This document shows, piece after piece, positions 23,750 to 35,710 of a stretch of 58,024 nucleotides of DNA; the stretch's first letter is position 1, and each line of letters begins with the position of its first letter. The position numbers and the translations under genes were made by a program. This DNA is from Melampsora larici-populina 98AG31 (Eukaryota > Basidiomycota > Pucciniomycetes > Pucciniales > Melampsoraceae). The stretch is from the NCBI RefSeq assembly GCF_000204055.1, contig NW_006768773.1, positions 1,588,824 through 1,646,847 of the forward strand, read 5' to 3'. The notes under the pieces are model-generated. The model saw only the letters and a list, made by a program, of their open reading frames with translations, searched no databases and was not told the DNA's origin.

Positions 23750-24001
23750 ATGTCCACACAAATCCCACCACCACCGAAGAAAAAAGCCAAACTAGCTCAA
23801 CAAAATGCCAACAAACTAAACGAAGTGATCCCCATTGATTTACCCAATCTGATCATCCAATTAAAAGATACAAGAACAGGAAAATTAATTGGACCTAGTC
23901 TTTCATTACCAGCTCATACAGATAAGTCAGGATTAGAATTAATTGTGAACCGATTAAGAAAAGAAAGTTTCAAGAAACCTAAAAAGACAGAAAAAGAAGA
24001 A

Positions 24002-24032
<31 letters not shown>

Positions 24033-25669
24033 TTTTTGTTTAAAACTTAAGAATCATTCGAATATAAACTTACATTCGAAATTGGAAAACCAACAAGATT
24101 TACCAAAAGATGAAGAAAAGATGAAGAGATTAAACTTCCGATTTATCATTCGATTTCACAAGATTTGATTTTAAAGTATCCTAATTTGATTTCTAATGAA
24201 GAGGTTTTATTAATCGAATGTGAACCAGAAGCGATCTTTAGAGTCAGAGAAGTAAGAAGATGTAGTAGTAGTCTTTCAGGTCAGTTTTTCAAACCTTTTC
24301 TTAGATTCAAATCATGGATTGATGGATCGAACTCAATTGACTAACGTTCCTCAACTTGATTCACAGGTCATTCAGCTCCAATCCTTTGTGCTGCTTTTTC
24401 TCCTACCGGTCGATTCTTGGCCACAGGTTCAGGTGATCATACATGTCGACTTTGGGATCTTTCCACTGAGATGCCTAAAGATCGATTAGTAGGACATACG
24501 GGATGGTTATTATGTATCGAATGGGATGGATGTGAAAGACTGATAGCTACCGGAAGTATGGATAACACAGTACGGATCTGGGATCCTATCACTGGAAAAC
24601 CTCTAGGAGACGCCTTAAAAGGACATTCGAAATGGATCACTAGTTTGGCTTGGGAACCGATCCATTTGAATGCCAAGACCACTAGATTAGCTAGTTCTTC
24701 AAAAGATGGAACTGTAAGGGTTTGGAATCCTAGAAGTGGTCGAACCGATTTCACCCTCGGATCTCATACAGCATCTGTGAATGTGGTGAGATGGAGTGGA
24801 GAAGGTATCTTGTATACAGCTTCGTCAGATCGAACGGTGAAATGTTGGGATGGATCGAATGGGAAATTGATTCGAACACTTAATGAACATTCTCATTGGG
24901 TAAACACCTTAGCCTTAAACACCGATTATATTCTAAGAACCGGTCCGTTTGATCATACTGGATTCAATCCGTCACTCACCGATGATCAATCCCAACAAAT
25001 CGCTCTGAAACGGTACCAAGCCTTCAAATCGATTCATCAAGAATTATTGATCTCAGGATCAGATGATCATACACTCTTTCTATGGTCTCCAATGGATTCA
25101 TTGACTCCCAAAAAACCGATTGCTCGTCTTACCGGTCATCAAAAACAAGTGAACCATGTGAGCTTTAGTCCAGATGGAAAGTATCTTGCTTCGGCTGGGT
25201 TCGATAACCATGTGAAATTATGGGAAGGACAAACTGGGAAATTCATCACCACTCTTAGAGGTCATGTTGCACCGGTTTATCGATTGTCTTGGAGTTGTGA
25301 TTCAAGATTGTTAGTGAGTGCAAGTAAAGATTCCACATTGAAGGTTCGTTTGGTTTCTCTTTGAACATAAACTAGTCTTGCTTAAGGCTTTGATGATCAG
25401 AGTCATGGGTTCTGATTCTTGAGGTTTTTGGTTTGATTAGCTTTGGGATTTAAGAACACATAAGATCAAAGTCGATTTACCTGGTCATACAGATGAAGTG
25501 TATTGTGTTGATTTCGTAGCAGATAAAGTGGCTAGTGGTGGAAGAGATAAAGTAGTGAAGATGTAAGTGGATCATTTTCTGATTTTCCCTTGGCCAACTG
25601 TTTGTAGAAAAGATTTTAACTGGTTTTTGGGGTTTCGTCTTGTTTTGGGTCTTCAGTTGGAAGAATTGA
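23750..25669 (+). CDS. RSA4: Ribosome assembly factor RSA4/NLE1 (Notchless), 514 aa
   Basis: Exons 23750-24031, 24129-24279, 24367-25343, 25441-25562 and 25657-25669 close in phase (1545 nt), the same length as yeast Rsa4. The N-terminal NLE domain (about residues 27-145) begins IIQLKDTRTGKLIGP and ends with AIFRVREVRRCSSSLSGH. WD40 repeats follow: GHSAPILCAAFSPTGRFLAT, GSGDHTCRLWD, GHTGWLLCIEWD, GSMDNTVRIWDP, GHSKWITSLAWEP, GHQKQVNHVSFSPDGKYLAS, ending with VVKIWKN. The protein acts in the nucleolus and nucleus on pre-60S particles, where Rea1/Mdn1 binds the NLE domain. Odd points: a run of about 16 glutamates coded by a GAA/GAG microsatellite (23994-24031) abuts the first donor, and that first intron (donor GTTTTT) is the least certain junction. 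The last exon codes only four residues. Confidence 0.92.
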
Positions 25670-26490
25670 TTTGAGATGGTTAAAGTGTGTGTGTGTGTGT
25701 GTTGTTTTTGGCTGATTTAAGAGATTGGAAATCATCGATAAAAGTCTTATGGATGATTTGCTTTGGATTGTTTTGGTTTAATAGTTTGGAAATGCTCAAT
25801 ATACCTACTTTTACTTCAATGAAAAGTTATAATATCAGTTGCATGGGTTCAATAGATGATAGGATAATAAGAGACAAATCTATTGGATTTTTACAAACTC
25901 ATTTTTTGAGTTCTTTTATTATGACAATCCGTATTCAAATCTATTGTGATTTGATTTAAGTATCTTTTCAAGAAAAGATACCTTTTCTTTATAAGATTTG
26001 AGAATATATTGTATGAAGTCTTGTTTTTGGAATCAGATTTAAATAGACAAGATATGAAATTAGTCAGCTCCTTTATAAGGCATGATTTGACATCTTGAAC
26101 TTTGATTTCCATTTTTTTCAAGACTGTTTAATTTTCATTCCCGAATGGAAAGTGATTTTGAGTAGGAACAAAAGGTCAATTAATCAGATTTTAAGAAAGT
26201 AATCCAAATGAAAGATATTCATCGAGCTACAAGAGAAATTTGTAGAAATATTGGATGGTCATTGAGCTTCACTTGTAATTCTCTTTTAAAAGAAAGGTCA
26301 TTGAGAGACTGAAGTCGATTTTGGAGGTGGTATTTTCTTTGAGTATTACAAAGTAGGATAAAGAGGTTATAAATTTTTAAATTGAATAACTCAAAGAGGT
26401 CATCAACAAGTCCAAACGTTGTTTAATTAAATCACACAATATATATATGTAAACAGACTTGACCAATCCTCAAATGTTGTTCATTTGTTT
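25670..26490. other. Convergent 3' spacer
   Basis: Lies between the ends of RSA4 (plus) and the 264-aa gene (minus). It carries a (GT)n run at 25685-25702 and AT-rich sequence. No gene was supported. Confidence 0.5.
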
Positions 26491-27365
26491 TTATAAGTTT
26501 TCTTGATGAGATCCAGATCCAGATCCAGAAGCAGAAGGACCAGAAGTAGAAGTCATTAGATCAGAATCATGTTTTCTTTTGATAGCTGAATTGATTAATT
26601 TTTGATGTTGTGAAAGTCGATTGGATCGTTGATGGATTAACTTGATGGCATCTTCTTTAAGTTTTTGTTGTTTAATGTTTTGTTCAGTTTCTTTTAACTG
26701 TATTTTTTTTTGTTTAATGATAATTGAATTCCATTCAGCTTTCGATTTGGAAGTGGAAGTTGAAGTTGAAGTGGATTGGTTGATTGGTTTGGGTTTGGGT
26801 TTTTCTTGATCTTGATCATCTTCACGAGATAAAAGATCAGAAGAAGAATATAAACCTAAAACCGATGTATCTAAATACCCAGAACTCATAAACTTAAACC
26901 GAATAGGATCAAGTCGTCGTCGAGAGTTAGGATGATGATAATGATTGGCTCCAACCGAAATCCATCTTTGTTCTTCTAACGAATTGACTTGGATTTGGTT
27001 TAATTGAAAGATTGAATCAAACAAATCATCAATCAATCGATCATTTATGTCATTATAGATTAATAAGCCTTCTTGGAAATCTTGACTGATGTCTATTATT
27101 CTGGGTTTTCGTAAGGTGTAAGGTGGGTCTGATAATGATAAGATCCATGAAGTGAGCGAGTCTAGTGTGGTTTTGTAGGGTAATGGTGTTAGTTTGATCA
27201 TGATGATTTGTTGATGATCTATGATGGATTGTAATGATTTTCTTGAGTTATCACTGTTAATGATGGAGTGATATTAGTTTGGCATTGAGAATTGAGAACT
27301 GGATGAATGAATGATGATATTAGTTTGACTTACTTTTCTGGTTCTTGTTCTTGTGTTCTATTCAT
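26491..27365 (-). CDS. Unrecognised intracellular protein, 264 aa, two exons
   Basis: Exons 27365-27334 and 27253-26491 join in phase through a GTAAGT..ACAG intron (795 nt). The first exon codes only MNRTQEQEPE plus two bases. The protein has a globular-looking N-terminal half (LTPLPYKTTLDSLTSWILSL, DISQDFQEGLLIYNDIND), a YSSSDLLSREDD acidic stretch, a Ser/Thr repeat (STSTSTSTSKSK), a basic coiled-coil-like segment (KQKKIQLKETEQNIKQQKLK) and a Ser/Gly tail. There is no signal peptide or membrane segment. The basic helical C-terminus suggests a nucleic-acid- or complex-binding subunit, but I cannot name a family. Confidence 0.65.
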
Positions 27366-28773
27366 CTTTCTCAAGATAATTGTGATGTGAATGGGATTCT
27401 TGATATTCGAGTACAATTTGATTGATGACTTGACAAGTTGGCCAATCGTTACACGGTCAACAAGCTTTATAAACAAAGGATGAACAAAGTATTCAGTCTT
27501 AACTCATCTCCACCAATATTTCAGATATATAGGAATGTGCTTCAGCTTGTTTTCCCTTGTTTTCCAAGAATCTGAGGTTCTCATCCTGAGTTGACCATCA
27601 TTTTGATGCTCCATGAATATCATTTTGTATTTCGATCCGAGTTTGATTGAAAGACATGATGAAAAATGGTTGATTGACTTCGATCTCCAATGACCATGAC
27701 CATGACCATGACCATGACAATAGCATCTTCAGTCAAGATTGGATCAGTCAACTTTGATCGGATTGTTCACCAAATCACTCTTATCGACCGAATCAACTTA
27801 ACTACCAGCTTACTATCTCTTTGTTTCTTTGATTTCCTTAACGATCATCACTCAGTCAAGAATCTTAATCAAAAACTACCTATTGACTTACTTGTTTCTT
27901 TCTTTCTTTCTTTCTAATAGGTAATAATCGAATGCTTTCTTGAATTGAAAATGTTGTCAAGTTAACGATTTTCATCAATTTACCAACAAATCACTCTCTT
28001 TTTACTTCAAGTTTTCTTCATTCATCAATTTATTTTTTTCCCTTGATTTCCTTGCTCTTTTCTTTTCCTATCAACCGCTGGACGGCTCTCTCTCTCTCTC
28101 TCGCTTGATCACCAAACATCATCTTTGGGTTGTCCTTTTAATTTTTTTAGGATACACACACTTCGTTCATTTTACCTTCTGGTTCTTCTTCACTACATAT
28201 TTGATTAAAATCTTTCGAATCAATCCAATCCATCACATACTTATGAGTTCAAGTTGTCTATTCATTCGACAATTCTCATTCTTCACTTCTACTCATTCTT
28301 ATCCTTTACGATCTCAAGTAAGTCTCTATAATCATCACTAATCACTGATGACTTGAATGGTAAACTGATTATCCTTTTAAACAAATCATAAGAACCTTTT
28401 TCTTGAAACTTGATTCTCATTCGAGCTTCTGAACCCTTGGTTTGTCATTCTTTCTTCATTGTTCATACACTCTTATCTTTCAAAATGTTCACCCATGTCT
28501 CTCTTCTCTCTTTAGACCTTAGACTTGAACTCTTTTCTTTTCTACTTTCTTGTCCTGAACCTACCGGTCACAAAACACTTTTGAAGCACTTTCATCAATC
28601 ATCCTAAAGGATTTTCATTCACCATCTTGAAACTTTTTGATTTTTCATAAAAGAAAGAGTAACAAAAAATTCAAAGAATCTTTCTCTTGATGCAGTAGTT
28701 CTAAGGACTAAAAAAACCATCAAGAGAGATTATTTTTGGTTTTGATTTGGTTTGGTTTTTTGGAAAAAGTGAA
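27366..28773. promoter_or_regulatory. Divergent intergenic region between the 264-aa gene and the aspartic protease
   Basis: 1.4 kb of pyrimidine-rich DNA, including CTCTCTCTCTCTCTCGC at 28087-28103 and long T-rich runs, typical of fungal promoters. Both neighbours point away from it. A small noncoding leader exon of the protease could be present but cannot be shown. No gene was supported. Confidence 0.4.
27690..27719 (+). repeat. (ATGACC)n microsatellite
   Basis: Five units of ATGACC(A), the last changed to ATGACA. Confidence 0.9.
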
Positions 28774-31000
28774 ATGAACGTTTATCAAATCAAATGGATT
28801 TCATTCATCTTCATTCTAAATCTCATTTTAATCATCTCAAAAACTTTAGCACAAGCCATCAAAAAAAGATCAAGTTCATTAGACATTGAATTAAATATTC
28901 AATCTAGAAGACCATCAGATATAAATTTAATCAAACGTAGTAGTGATAGAGGTGTGGAGGGTGGAGTGAGTGAGATTGATTTACTTGGTTCATGGGCCAT
29001 TGAAGCAGCTCAAAAGTTACAATCTAGATATGGAGATCAGATTAGATCGATTTCAAAGAGTGATCTGTCTAATGAATTAAAAAAAAGACAGATTAGTGAT
29101 TTAGGATTAGTGAATGCATTTTCAGATGCGATTTATACCGGTTCGATTTCGATTGGTACACCTCCTCAACAATTCAATGTAAGTTGTTGGATCCGGTTTC
29201 GTTATGTTATCCTGAAGTTTGGATTGATTGATTGATTTTATTTTATTTTGGATGGATCTTTAGGTCATCAGTAAGTCTTATATCAATTCTCAAACTCTCT
29301 TTACACTTGGAAATGAACCGATTCTAATGGATTCTTTTTGATGTGATGAATAGTGGACACTGGATCATCTGATCTATGGGTAGCCGATTCAGCCTGCACA
29401 GGCGACAATGGATGTCCAAGCTCAGTAATCAAATTCAGAACCCAAGACTCAAGCACCTACAGCAACCTAACGAAACCCTTCAAAGTGACCTATGGATCAG
29501 GTAGAGTAGCCGGAAACTTGGGAACCGATATCGTTTCTGTCGGACTCTTTACCGTCACAGGTCAAACTATTGGAACTTGTGATATTGTGGAAAACATCTT
29601 GAGGTCTGGACTTGATACTTCTGGGATACTTGGATTAGGTTGGGCTGGGATTGCTACTAGTGGTTCTACACCGGCTTGGCAATCGCTTTTTATGCAAGAC
29701 GTTTTGGAAGAACCTGTGATGGGATTCGCTTTAAAAAGATTAATTAATTTCAGACCTACCAGTAAGTTTTTCTTACTTTGGATCATACAACATTTGTTTA
29801 TTTTTTTGATATATGTGAGTTATTCGAATTAAATTTGATGCTTTCTTGATGTTTCTTTTTTCCTTTTTTCTTTCTTTCTAGCTACTGCACCTGGTGGTAC
29901 AATGACAGTTGGTGGTACAAATAAAAAACTTTATGTTGGTGAAATTAATTATATACCACTTTCGAAAAATCAAACATATTGGCTCGTACCACTCTCAGCT
30001 TTAACTGTAGGTGGTACTCAAGTTGAAATCGGTCAACCTGATGTGGCCATCGATACAGGTAAACAAACGGATGGTTTTTTTTCTCATGGAAACATTTTCA
30101 AGAATTGGGTTTGGGAGTTGATTTAGGAATTGGTTTGGTTTTAGGTACTTCTTTGATTGGTGCACCAGCAGATGCACTTCGAACGATCTTTTCTGTTATA
30201 CCTGGTTCTGAACTTATGGAAACGGGTACATTTAAAGGGTTTGTGTCTTGATATATATACTTGAAAATTGGTTGATACCACTTTGATCTTATCCTGGTAT
30301 ATATGTACTAACATTCGATCTATTCTTCATTTTAGGTATTGGACTGTACCTTGTAAAACCAAGGTGAAGATCGCAGTTCAATTCGGTCAAATGTCTTATT
30401 CCATAGATCCATCAGATGTTAGTCAATCAATCATTTCTTTTTCTTCTTCTTCTTCATATCCTTTTTTTTCGAAAAAATTGTCATTAATTTGATATCAACC
30501 GATTTGCTTTTTCCTTTGCATTAGTTTAATTTAGGAAAGATTTCAGGTGGATCGAAGTGTTTAACATCTTTTTTTACGATCACTAAATCTAAAACAGGTG
30601 GTTCGATTCCAGAATGGATCTTTGGTGCAGCATTTTTGGTAAGTTTTTGGATTTCCTCCGATCTGAAGTGTAAACAAATCAAACCAAATGTACAGAAAAA
30701 CAAAACGAATAACCAAACTGATTTTCACATGGTTCTTGGTAGAAAAACGTTTATGCTGCGTTTAGAGCTTCACCACCGTCGGTTGGATTTGCTCAACTTT
30801 CGGCTGATATCGATCCGTTTCCATCTATACCTGCTCCGATGGCCGTTGCTACTTCTAATTTCACTTCTAAAGATCATTCAACTAAAAGTAAATCAAAACA
30901 TTCCGGTTCGGAATCTACTTTGAAGCCTTCATGGATCGGATTCATCTTGGGATCTATAACGATGATCATGATGATGGGTTCATGTTCGATTCTCATTTAA
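28774..31000 (+). CDS. GPI-anchored pepsin-like aspartic protease (A1), 514 aa, with a 7-nt exon
   Basis: Exons 28774-29178, 29264-29270, 29354-29761, 29882-30058, 30145-30238, 30336-30417, 30525-30638 and 30743-31000 close in phase (1545 nt). Signal peptide (WISFIFILNLILIISKTLAQ), then a propeptide with dibasic sites (KKR, LKKRQ). The mature enzyme begins before YTGSISIGTPPQQFN. The catalytic motifs are DTGSSDLW (D139) and AIDTGTSLIG (D331). The flap region is near VTYGSGRVAGNLG. The C-terminal segment WIGFILGSITMIMMMGSC after a Ser/Lys-rich linker looks like a GPI-attachment signal. Such enzymes act at the fungal surface as yapsin-like or secreted proteases. The exon of seven bases (GTCATCA) supplies V-I and the first base of the Met before the catalytic DTG; without it the enzyme would lack the frame. 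Confidence 0.93.
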
Positions 31001-32140
31001 AAAGAAACAAAATATAGATCATTTATTCTTATTCAATCAAGTCTTTCTTGTAACGGCTTGGAAACCCCAATTTTATTTTTTTCCTAATGTGGATTTCTTT
31101 GCAGGTCAATTGGTTTCACAAATTCTCATCTATGCATGCATTTTTTTTTGCTTCATCTCTTTCATTTCTTTTTGTTTAGTAATTTCTTTTTCTCAACTTC
31201 TTATTTTCTTTAGGCATTTTCAAATTCTCTTTTTTTGCTTTACTTTCGCTTTGTTTAATGACGTGATGAATTACAAGATAGACTTTTAATGTTTTTTTTC
31301 ATGTAGAATTGTTCAAGACATTCAGATACAGCAACTTGTTTTGGTTTCGTCATTAGATCATATATACTTCATATAATCTATCATGTATCATTTGTTTTTT
31401 TGAAATGGTTTGAATACTTGTAGCATTTGTTTTTTGGAATGAAAAAAAAAACAAAAAAACTTACAAAACTCTGAAATCACAAAATGCAAACCAAATATCT
31501 CATACGAGATTTTGTGTCCATGAGAGGTCTCAATCATTTGTACTCCCCTCCAGGGAGGAAGCGCGTTATCAGGGCAAGTTGTAAGTTTAAAAGATTGGGT
31601 GGGTCGCCTGCGGATGATCCAGCAACAGACACCACCGACTACGTAAGATTGCAAGTGATGAGCAAAATAAAAAAAAGACCCAGGAAAACAAGCAGCTTTG
31701 AGAGATCAACAGACAAAGCACTCAAACTTTGACAAGGAGAGATGGGAAGAGATGCACCCATCAAGCCTCAGCATATAGCTTACGGATTGGTGATGTGAAC
31801 ACACGCGCGAAAACTTACAATGAACCAAAATATCTTGATCAAGCTTAACCTGAAGATGGGAAATCACAGAGGTCTGCCTCAGGCAAGAAATCATTACCAT
31901 ATGTTGATATGTCTTCACAAAGAAATCGTAGTGGGATCAGATGATGAATGATGTTTTTGAGTACATATATTGGAGTTGATCCTATCAAATTGACAAAAAA
32001 AAATAAAGCGGACGGTCATAATACCACATCAATAAATTTGTAAAGGGCCTGGAATGTTGAGTCACATAGGATAGTAGAATCGAATTCGAGAGTAAAGACA
32101 GATGAGGTCTGAGAATTCTCGTCGGAAATATGAATCCCTG
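31001..32140. other. Spacer, no supportable gene
   Basis: 3' region of the protease gene followed by unassigned DNA. Overlapping short frames on both strands at 31388-31735 match nothing known. Confidence 0.45.
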
Positions 32141-32216
32141 ATCATCTCCAACTTAACCAAGTCCCCTTCGAGGCCTACCACTTTTCTTTAGGCCTCGAAG
32201 GAGACTAAGTTAGTGA
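32140..32216. repeat. Perfect-stem hairpin
   Basis: CCTTCGAGGCCT (32166-32177) and AGGCCTCGAAGG (32191-32202) form a 12-bp perfect stem around a 13-base loop. Weaker pairing extends outward through GATCATC-type words on both sides. Confidence 0.8.
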
Positions 32217-32310
32217 TCATCTACCCAACTTCCTCTATGTGAATGTAATGGTCTGGTGTGGCGTCACAAGATGGTGGGAAACCTAGTATAACAAGATATC
32301 TGGACCCTTC

Positions 32311-33163
32311 ACAGGGTGTATCCCGGTACATGGCCTATATGCCTTCTGATCAAGGACTTGGCCTTGAGGGCGAGGAACCGAGAGATTTTCATCGCATCTC
32401 TACTTATAACACCGCGGGAATCAATCGGTCTGAAACTCAATTGGAGAAAGTTGCGGTGACAGGGTCCGCAACTTTCTCCAATCGCTAATTGCGTTCGCAA
32501 TTGGTTCGCAATTGGTTCGCTGTACGCCCTCGAGAGAGCACATTCAAAGCTAGTAGCAGCTAGGCACGTGATAGCACTTCCGAATGGTCTCGATACATTG
32601 TGCCAGAAGATGTATCCGGTGTGATTGAACATTGTTTTAAAAGAAATTCGCTGAGGACCCCGGCACATACTCCCTCTAAAGGGTACTTATCTGTGGTTAG
32701 TACTCCTGAGAAGTTTTGTCACCTGTTCAAAAGAGACAATGCTTGCCGTGTCTGATCTTAAAACGAGGCTCCAATATCTCATAAAGAGGTAAATTGAACA
32801 AGGTTGAAACACGGCACAAAGCCTGATAGCTCGCAACCGTGACGGTATCGATGATGTACAGCGAACCAATTGCGAACGCAATCAGCTTGGAGCAAGTTGC
32901 GGACCCTGTCACCGCAACTTTCTCCAATCGGGTTTCGAACCCATTGATTCCCGCGGTGTAACATACCAAGGGATGCTTGATCAGGTGGACTTTGGCGGTG
33001 CCACGACAGCTCACAAAAGGGTGAAACGGGTAGGCCTTTGGCGCGAGGAACTTTGTCAACTTTGGATCTGACCCTATCTGACCCTCACTGTGAGTCACAG
33101 GGTGCATCCCGTTACATGGCATGTATACCTTCTAAAGGACTCCACCTTGAAGGCGAAGCACAG
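32311..33163. mobile_element. Composite repeat: direct repeats flanking inverted repeats, non-autonomous element
   Basis: A 65-bp block (CACAGGGTGTATCCCGGTAC onward, 32311-32378) recurs directly at 33097-33162. Between them, 32411-32525 and 32855-32963 are inverted copies sharing CCGCGGGAAT, GTTGCGGTGACAGGGTCCGC and AATTGCGTTCGCAATTGGTT words. Each inverted copy itself contains a 14-bp hairpin (GGAGAAAGTTGCGG..CCGCAACTTTCTCC at 32444-32483). No protein is coded. Confidence 0.7.
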
Positions 33164-33298
33164 GACCCGTGAGGTTATCCAGGTCTGTCCCGCTTTCTCA
33201 ATTCCCTATATATTCAAGTACCATCAGTCCCTCCACTGTCGCACTTCTACCTCATCCCCGGTTTCTGCAACCTGATTTTCATTCTCCTATATCCCAAG

Positions 33299-34092
33299 AT
33301 GTTAACTTTCCAAACTCACCAACTTCTTATGATCTTTATCGCTATCTGTATAACCCAGTCTGTTTACACTCAACTCGTGGACATCACAGCTACATGTACA
33401 ATTGGATACACTCCAAACGGATACCACGGAAACGGAAGTAAGTGAAAGTTAAACGGTTCACCCGCCCGTTCCTTCCAGACAAACTAACTCATTTGACATT
33501 TTTTTCTTGTTTTTCCACAAAACAAAAAAGTTTGTTTTGAGAGTGCAGAGAGATTATGGCAATGTCCACAATCAGAGTGTTCGTACGAAGGTAAGTTCTT
33601 TAAAACTTGATGAAGTTCTTTAAAACTTGATGTGATTGAATTCTTGATCAGTCTTTAATTTTTTTGCTCTTGAAAACTTTTCTTTGGTTGAAATTAATCA
33701 TAGGACACAAATACGCTCCAATGCATGATTGTCAACACGGATGGCCACCTTTGACGAGTCAACAAAACTGCGCTGGTTATAAACTTCAAAAAAATTATTA
33801 CGGTTAGTTATCGATTTTTTTTTTAATCTTTTTAACCATACTTGAGATTTGTTTTTTTAAAGTTATATTTTGATTGAAACTTGTTTTTTTTTTGGAATGG
33901 ATCAATTTTGGGTCATAGAGTGTGGTACTGCTGATGGTAAAACTTATAATTGTCCTATACCTAAAGGTTCTCCTTTCATCCGTAAGTCTTTCTTGATTTC
34001 ATTTTTTATGAGTTTTAAAATCAAGTCTTTATGAATCATTGATCGTGTGTTGATTTCTTGTGATAGGATGTAACGGTTGTAAACCAACTTGA
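33299..34092 (+). CDS. Small cysteine-rich secreted protein, 128 aa, five exons
   Basis: Exons 33299-33437, 33531-33590, 33704-33802, 33919-33981 and 34067-34092 close in phase (387 nt), with GTAAGT-type donors. Signal peptide MLTFQTHQLLMIFIAICITQ, cleaved near SVYTQ. The mature part of about 103 aa has ten cysteines (TATC, ICF, WQC, SEC, HDC, QNC, EC, YNC, RCNGC), an even number suited to five disulfides. WQC and YNC fit the [YFW]xC motif described for rust and powdery mildew effector candidates. The gene has one exon per one or two cysteine pairs. The effector role is inferred from size, secretion and cysteine content. No enzyme or toxin family is recognised. Confidence 0.75.
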
Positions 34093-35315
34093 ATCTTTGA
34101 TTTTTTTTGTCGAAAAATATAAGGAGCTTAGGTCCTCAAGAGAAAAATCGGTGTACTTTTCTTTCTCTTCATGACCTTTGGTTTTTTTTCTTTTGATCTT
34201 TTCATTCTACATTTTTTTGTCATGTGATTTGTTCAATCTCATGATCACAAAAAAGTGATTACATTTCTCTTTTGATTGTCTTGTCAGTTTTCAAGCCATG
34301 TAGATCTGGTTTTACGCCAATGCTTGATCAATTAGTTGGACATCTTGATCTAGTTAAACTTTGTCATCAATCTGATTGGAACACTTGTCTATCATTTCCC
34401 ACTTCAGTTCCTTTCCCTTTTTCATCCTACAACTCCAACTTACGCCTAGTCTTAGACTTGGGTGTTTCATTGACTCTGAAAATTCCACACAGATCCACAT
34501 CGTGCCCACTTTATCCCACATCTAATGTTGAAATGGTCAGAAACTTGCTTCCCAAAACTTCAATCACATCCACCTTAGAGTTTATTTCTCTCTTCATGTA
34601 AGACTTGCTCAAGTTTAAACTGTTGAAAGTGAAAGTGACAAGTATCTCAGAAAGCACCAAACAGGAGATGTGTAAAACATCTCAGTCTTCAACCTTGAAG
34701 TCCCAATCAAGCAAGTGAGACCCAAAAGTATGTATTACACATTTGTAAGACTGCAAGGGACATTCTGTCACTTGAGTCTTAGTATACATCTGTATTGACT
34801 CCATCATCTTTGACTTTCTTAATCTTTGTTTGTTCAAATCTCATCTTATTATATTCTTTTGGTTCTTTTTTTGTTTTTGAAAAGTTATTCACCTGGTAAA
34901 GAAGTTTGGGAAGATTATCTTTCTGAGATCTTGGATGAAAAATAAACTCAATCATAATTGTAGATAATTTAAAAGAGTGAATACAAATGTAGATAGAAAG
35001 GTTTCTTTGGCAATGATTTCATTTTCTTGAATCTTCAGTAAAAAAGACCCTGTCATGAGTTGTCCTGTGGTGTGCTTCAATTGTCTCAAGCACGCCATGG
35101 TCCCATGGAGTTTTCACTCCCTGCGGCAGTGCTGCAGTGAGGGCCCCCTAAAACTGTGGTCAATTGCGCCACTGGCTCTGTGGACCCAAAATCCCCCGCG
35201 CTGCGGCTGTGTTTGTGTAGGGGTGGAGTGATATCTCCACCTGCGCTATGTTCTATCTCTGGCACAAGCTCTAAGAAGAGCGCAGGATTATTCAAATCCC
35301 CTCGATATATTCCAC
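34093..35315. other. Spacer, no supportable gene
   Basis: A plus frame at 34272-34601 has no ATG, signal or splice support. A short stretch 34880-34945 ending in TAA (PGKEVWEDYLSEILDEK) looks like an isolated terminal exon but has no partner. 35090-35230 is GC-richer. Confidence 0.4.
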
Positions 35316-35466
35316 TAAACCAGCTCCCATCAGACTAACTTGATATTGAAAAGAGATAGAGAAGAAATCAAAAGGTAAAAGAACTACCCCTACCTAAACC
35401 AGCTCCCATCAGACTAACATAATAATAAAAAGAGATAGGGAAGAAATGAAAAGGTAAAAGAACTAC
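35315..35466 (+). repeat. Two-copy tandem repeat, about 78 bp
   Basis: CTAAACCAGCTCCCATCAGA starts at 35315 and again at 35394. Each is followed by AAAAGAGATAG.GAAGAAAT and AAAAGGTAAAAGAACTAC. Confidence 0.85.
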
Positions 35467-35640
35467 AAGGAGAATTGGTAAGGTGGATGAGAATTCAACC
35501 ACATAAAACCAATACCACCATCTAAACCCATGATCCAAACATTACACCCATAACCCTAACAGTCTACTTTGAATCCACCCTTACAGTTTGGGTACCATTG
35601 CTCAAGCCTCAGGCCTTTTATGTGAAGCACTGCCAACATA

Positions 35641-35710
35641 GATGCCTCGGGTGAGGCATCATCAGAGGTAAAACCTCGGACAAGATCTGTCTGAGGTTTT
35701 TGTCCGAGGT
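35641..35710. repeat. Pair of adjacent hairpins
   Basis: GATGCCTC/GAGGCATC with a 4-base loop (35641-35660), then ACCTCGGACAA/TTGTCCGAGGT (35673-35683 / 35700-35710). Several more CCTCAG/CCTCGG words follow to 35800, so this may be the core of a larger foldback repeat. Confidence 0.6.

Noticed and set aside
34272..34601. 109-codon plus frame after the cysteine-rich gene
   Set aside because: No ATG at the start, no signal peptide, no family, and the neighbouring gene already ends at 34092.
34877..34945. Possible orphan terminal exon (EVWEDYLSEILDEK)
   Set aside because: Composition looks coding, but no upstream exon joins it in phase; kept only as a note.
35086..35338. Antiparallel short frames around 35.2 kb
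   Set aside because: GC-rich repeat DNA; no coding evidence.
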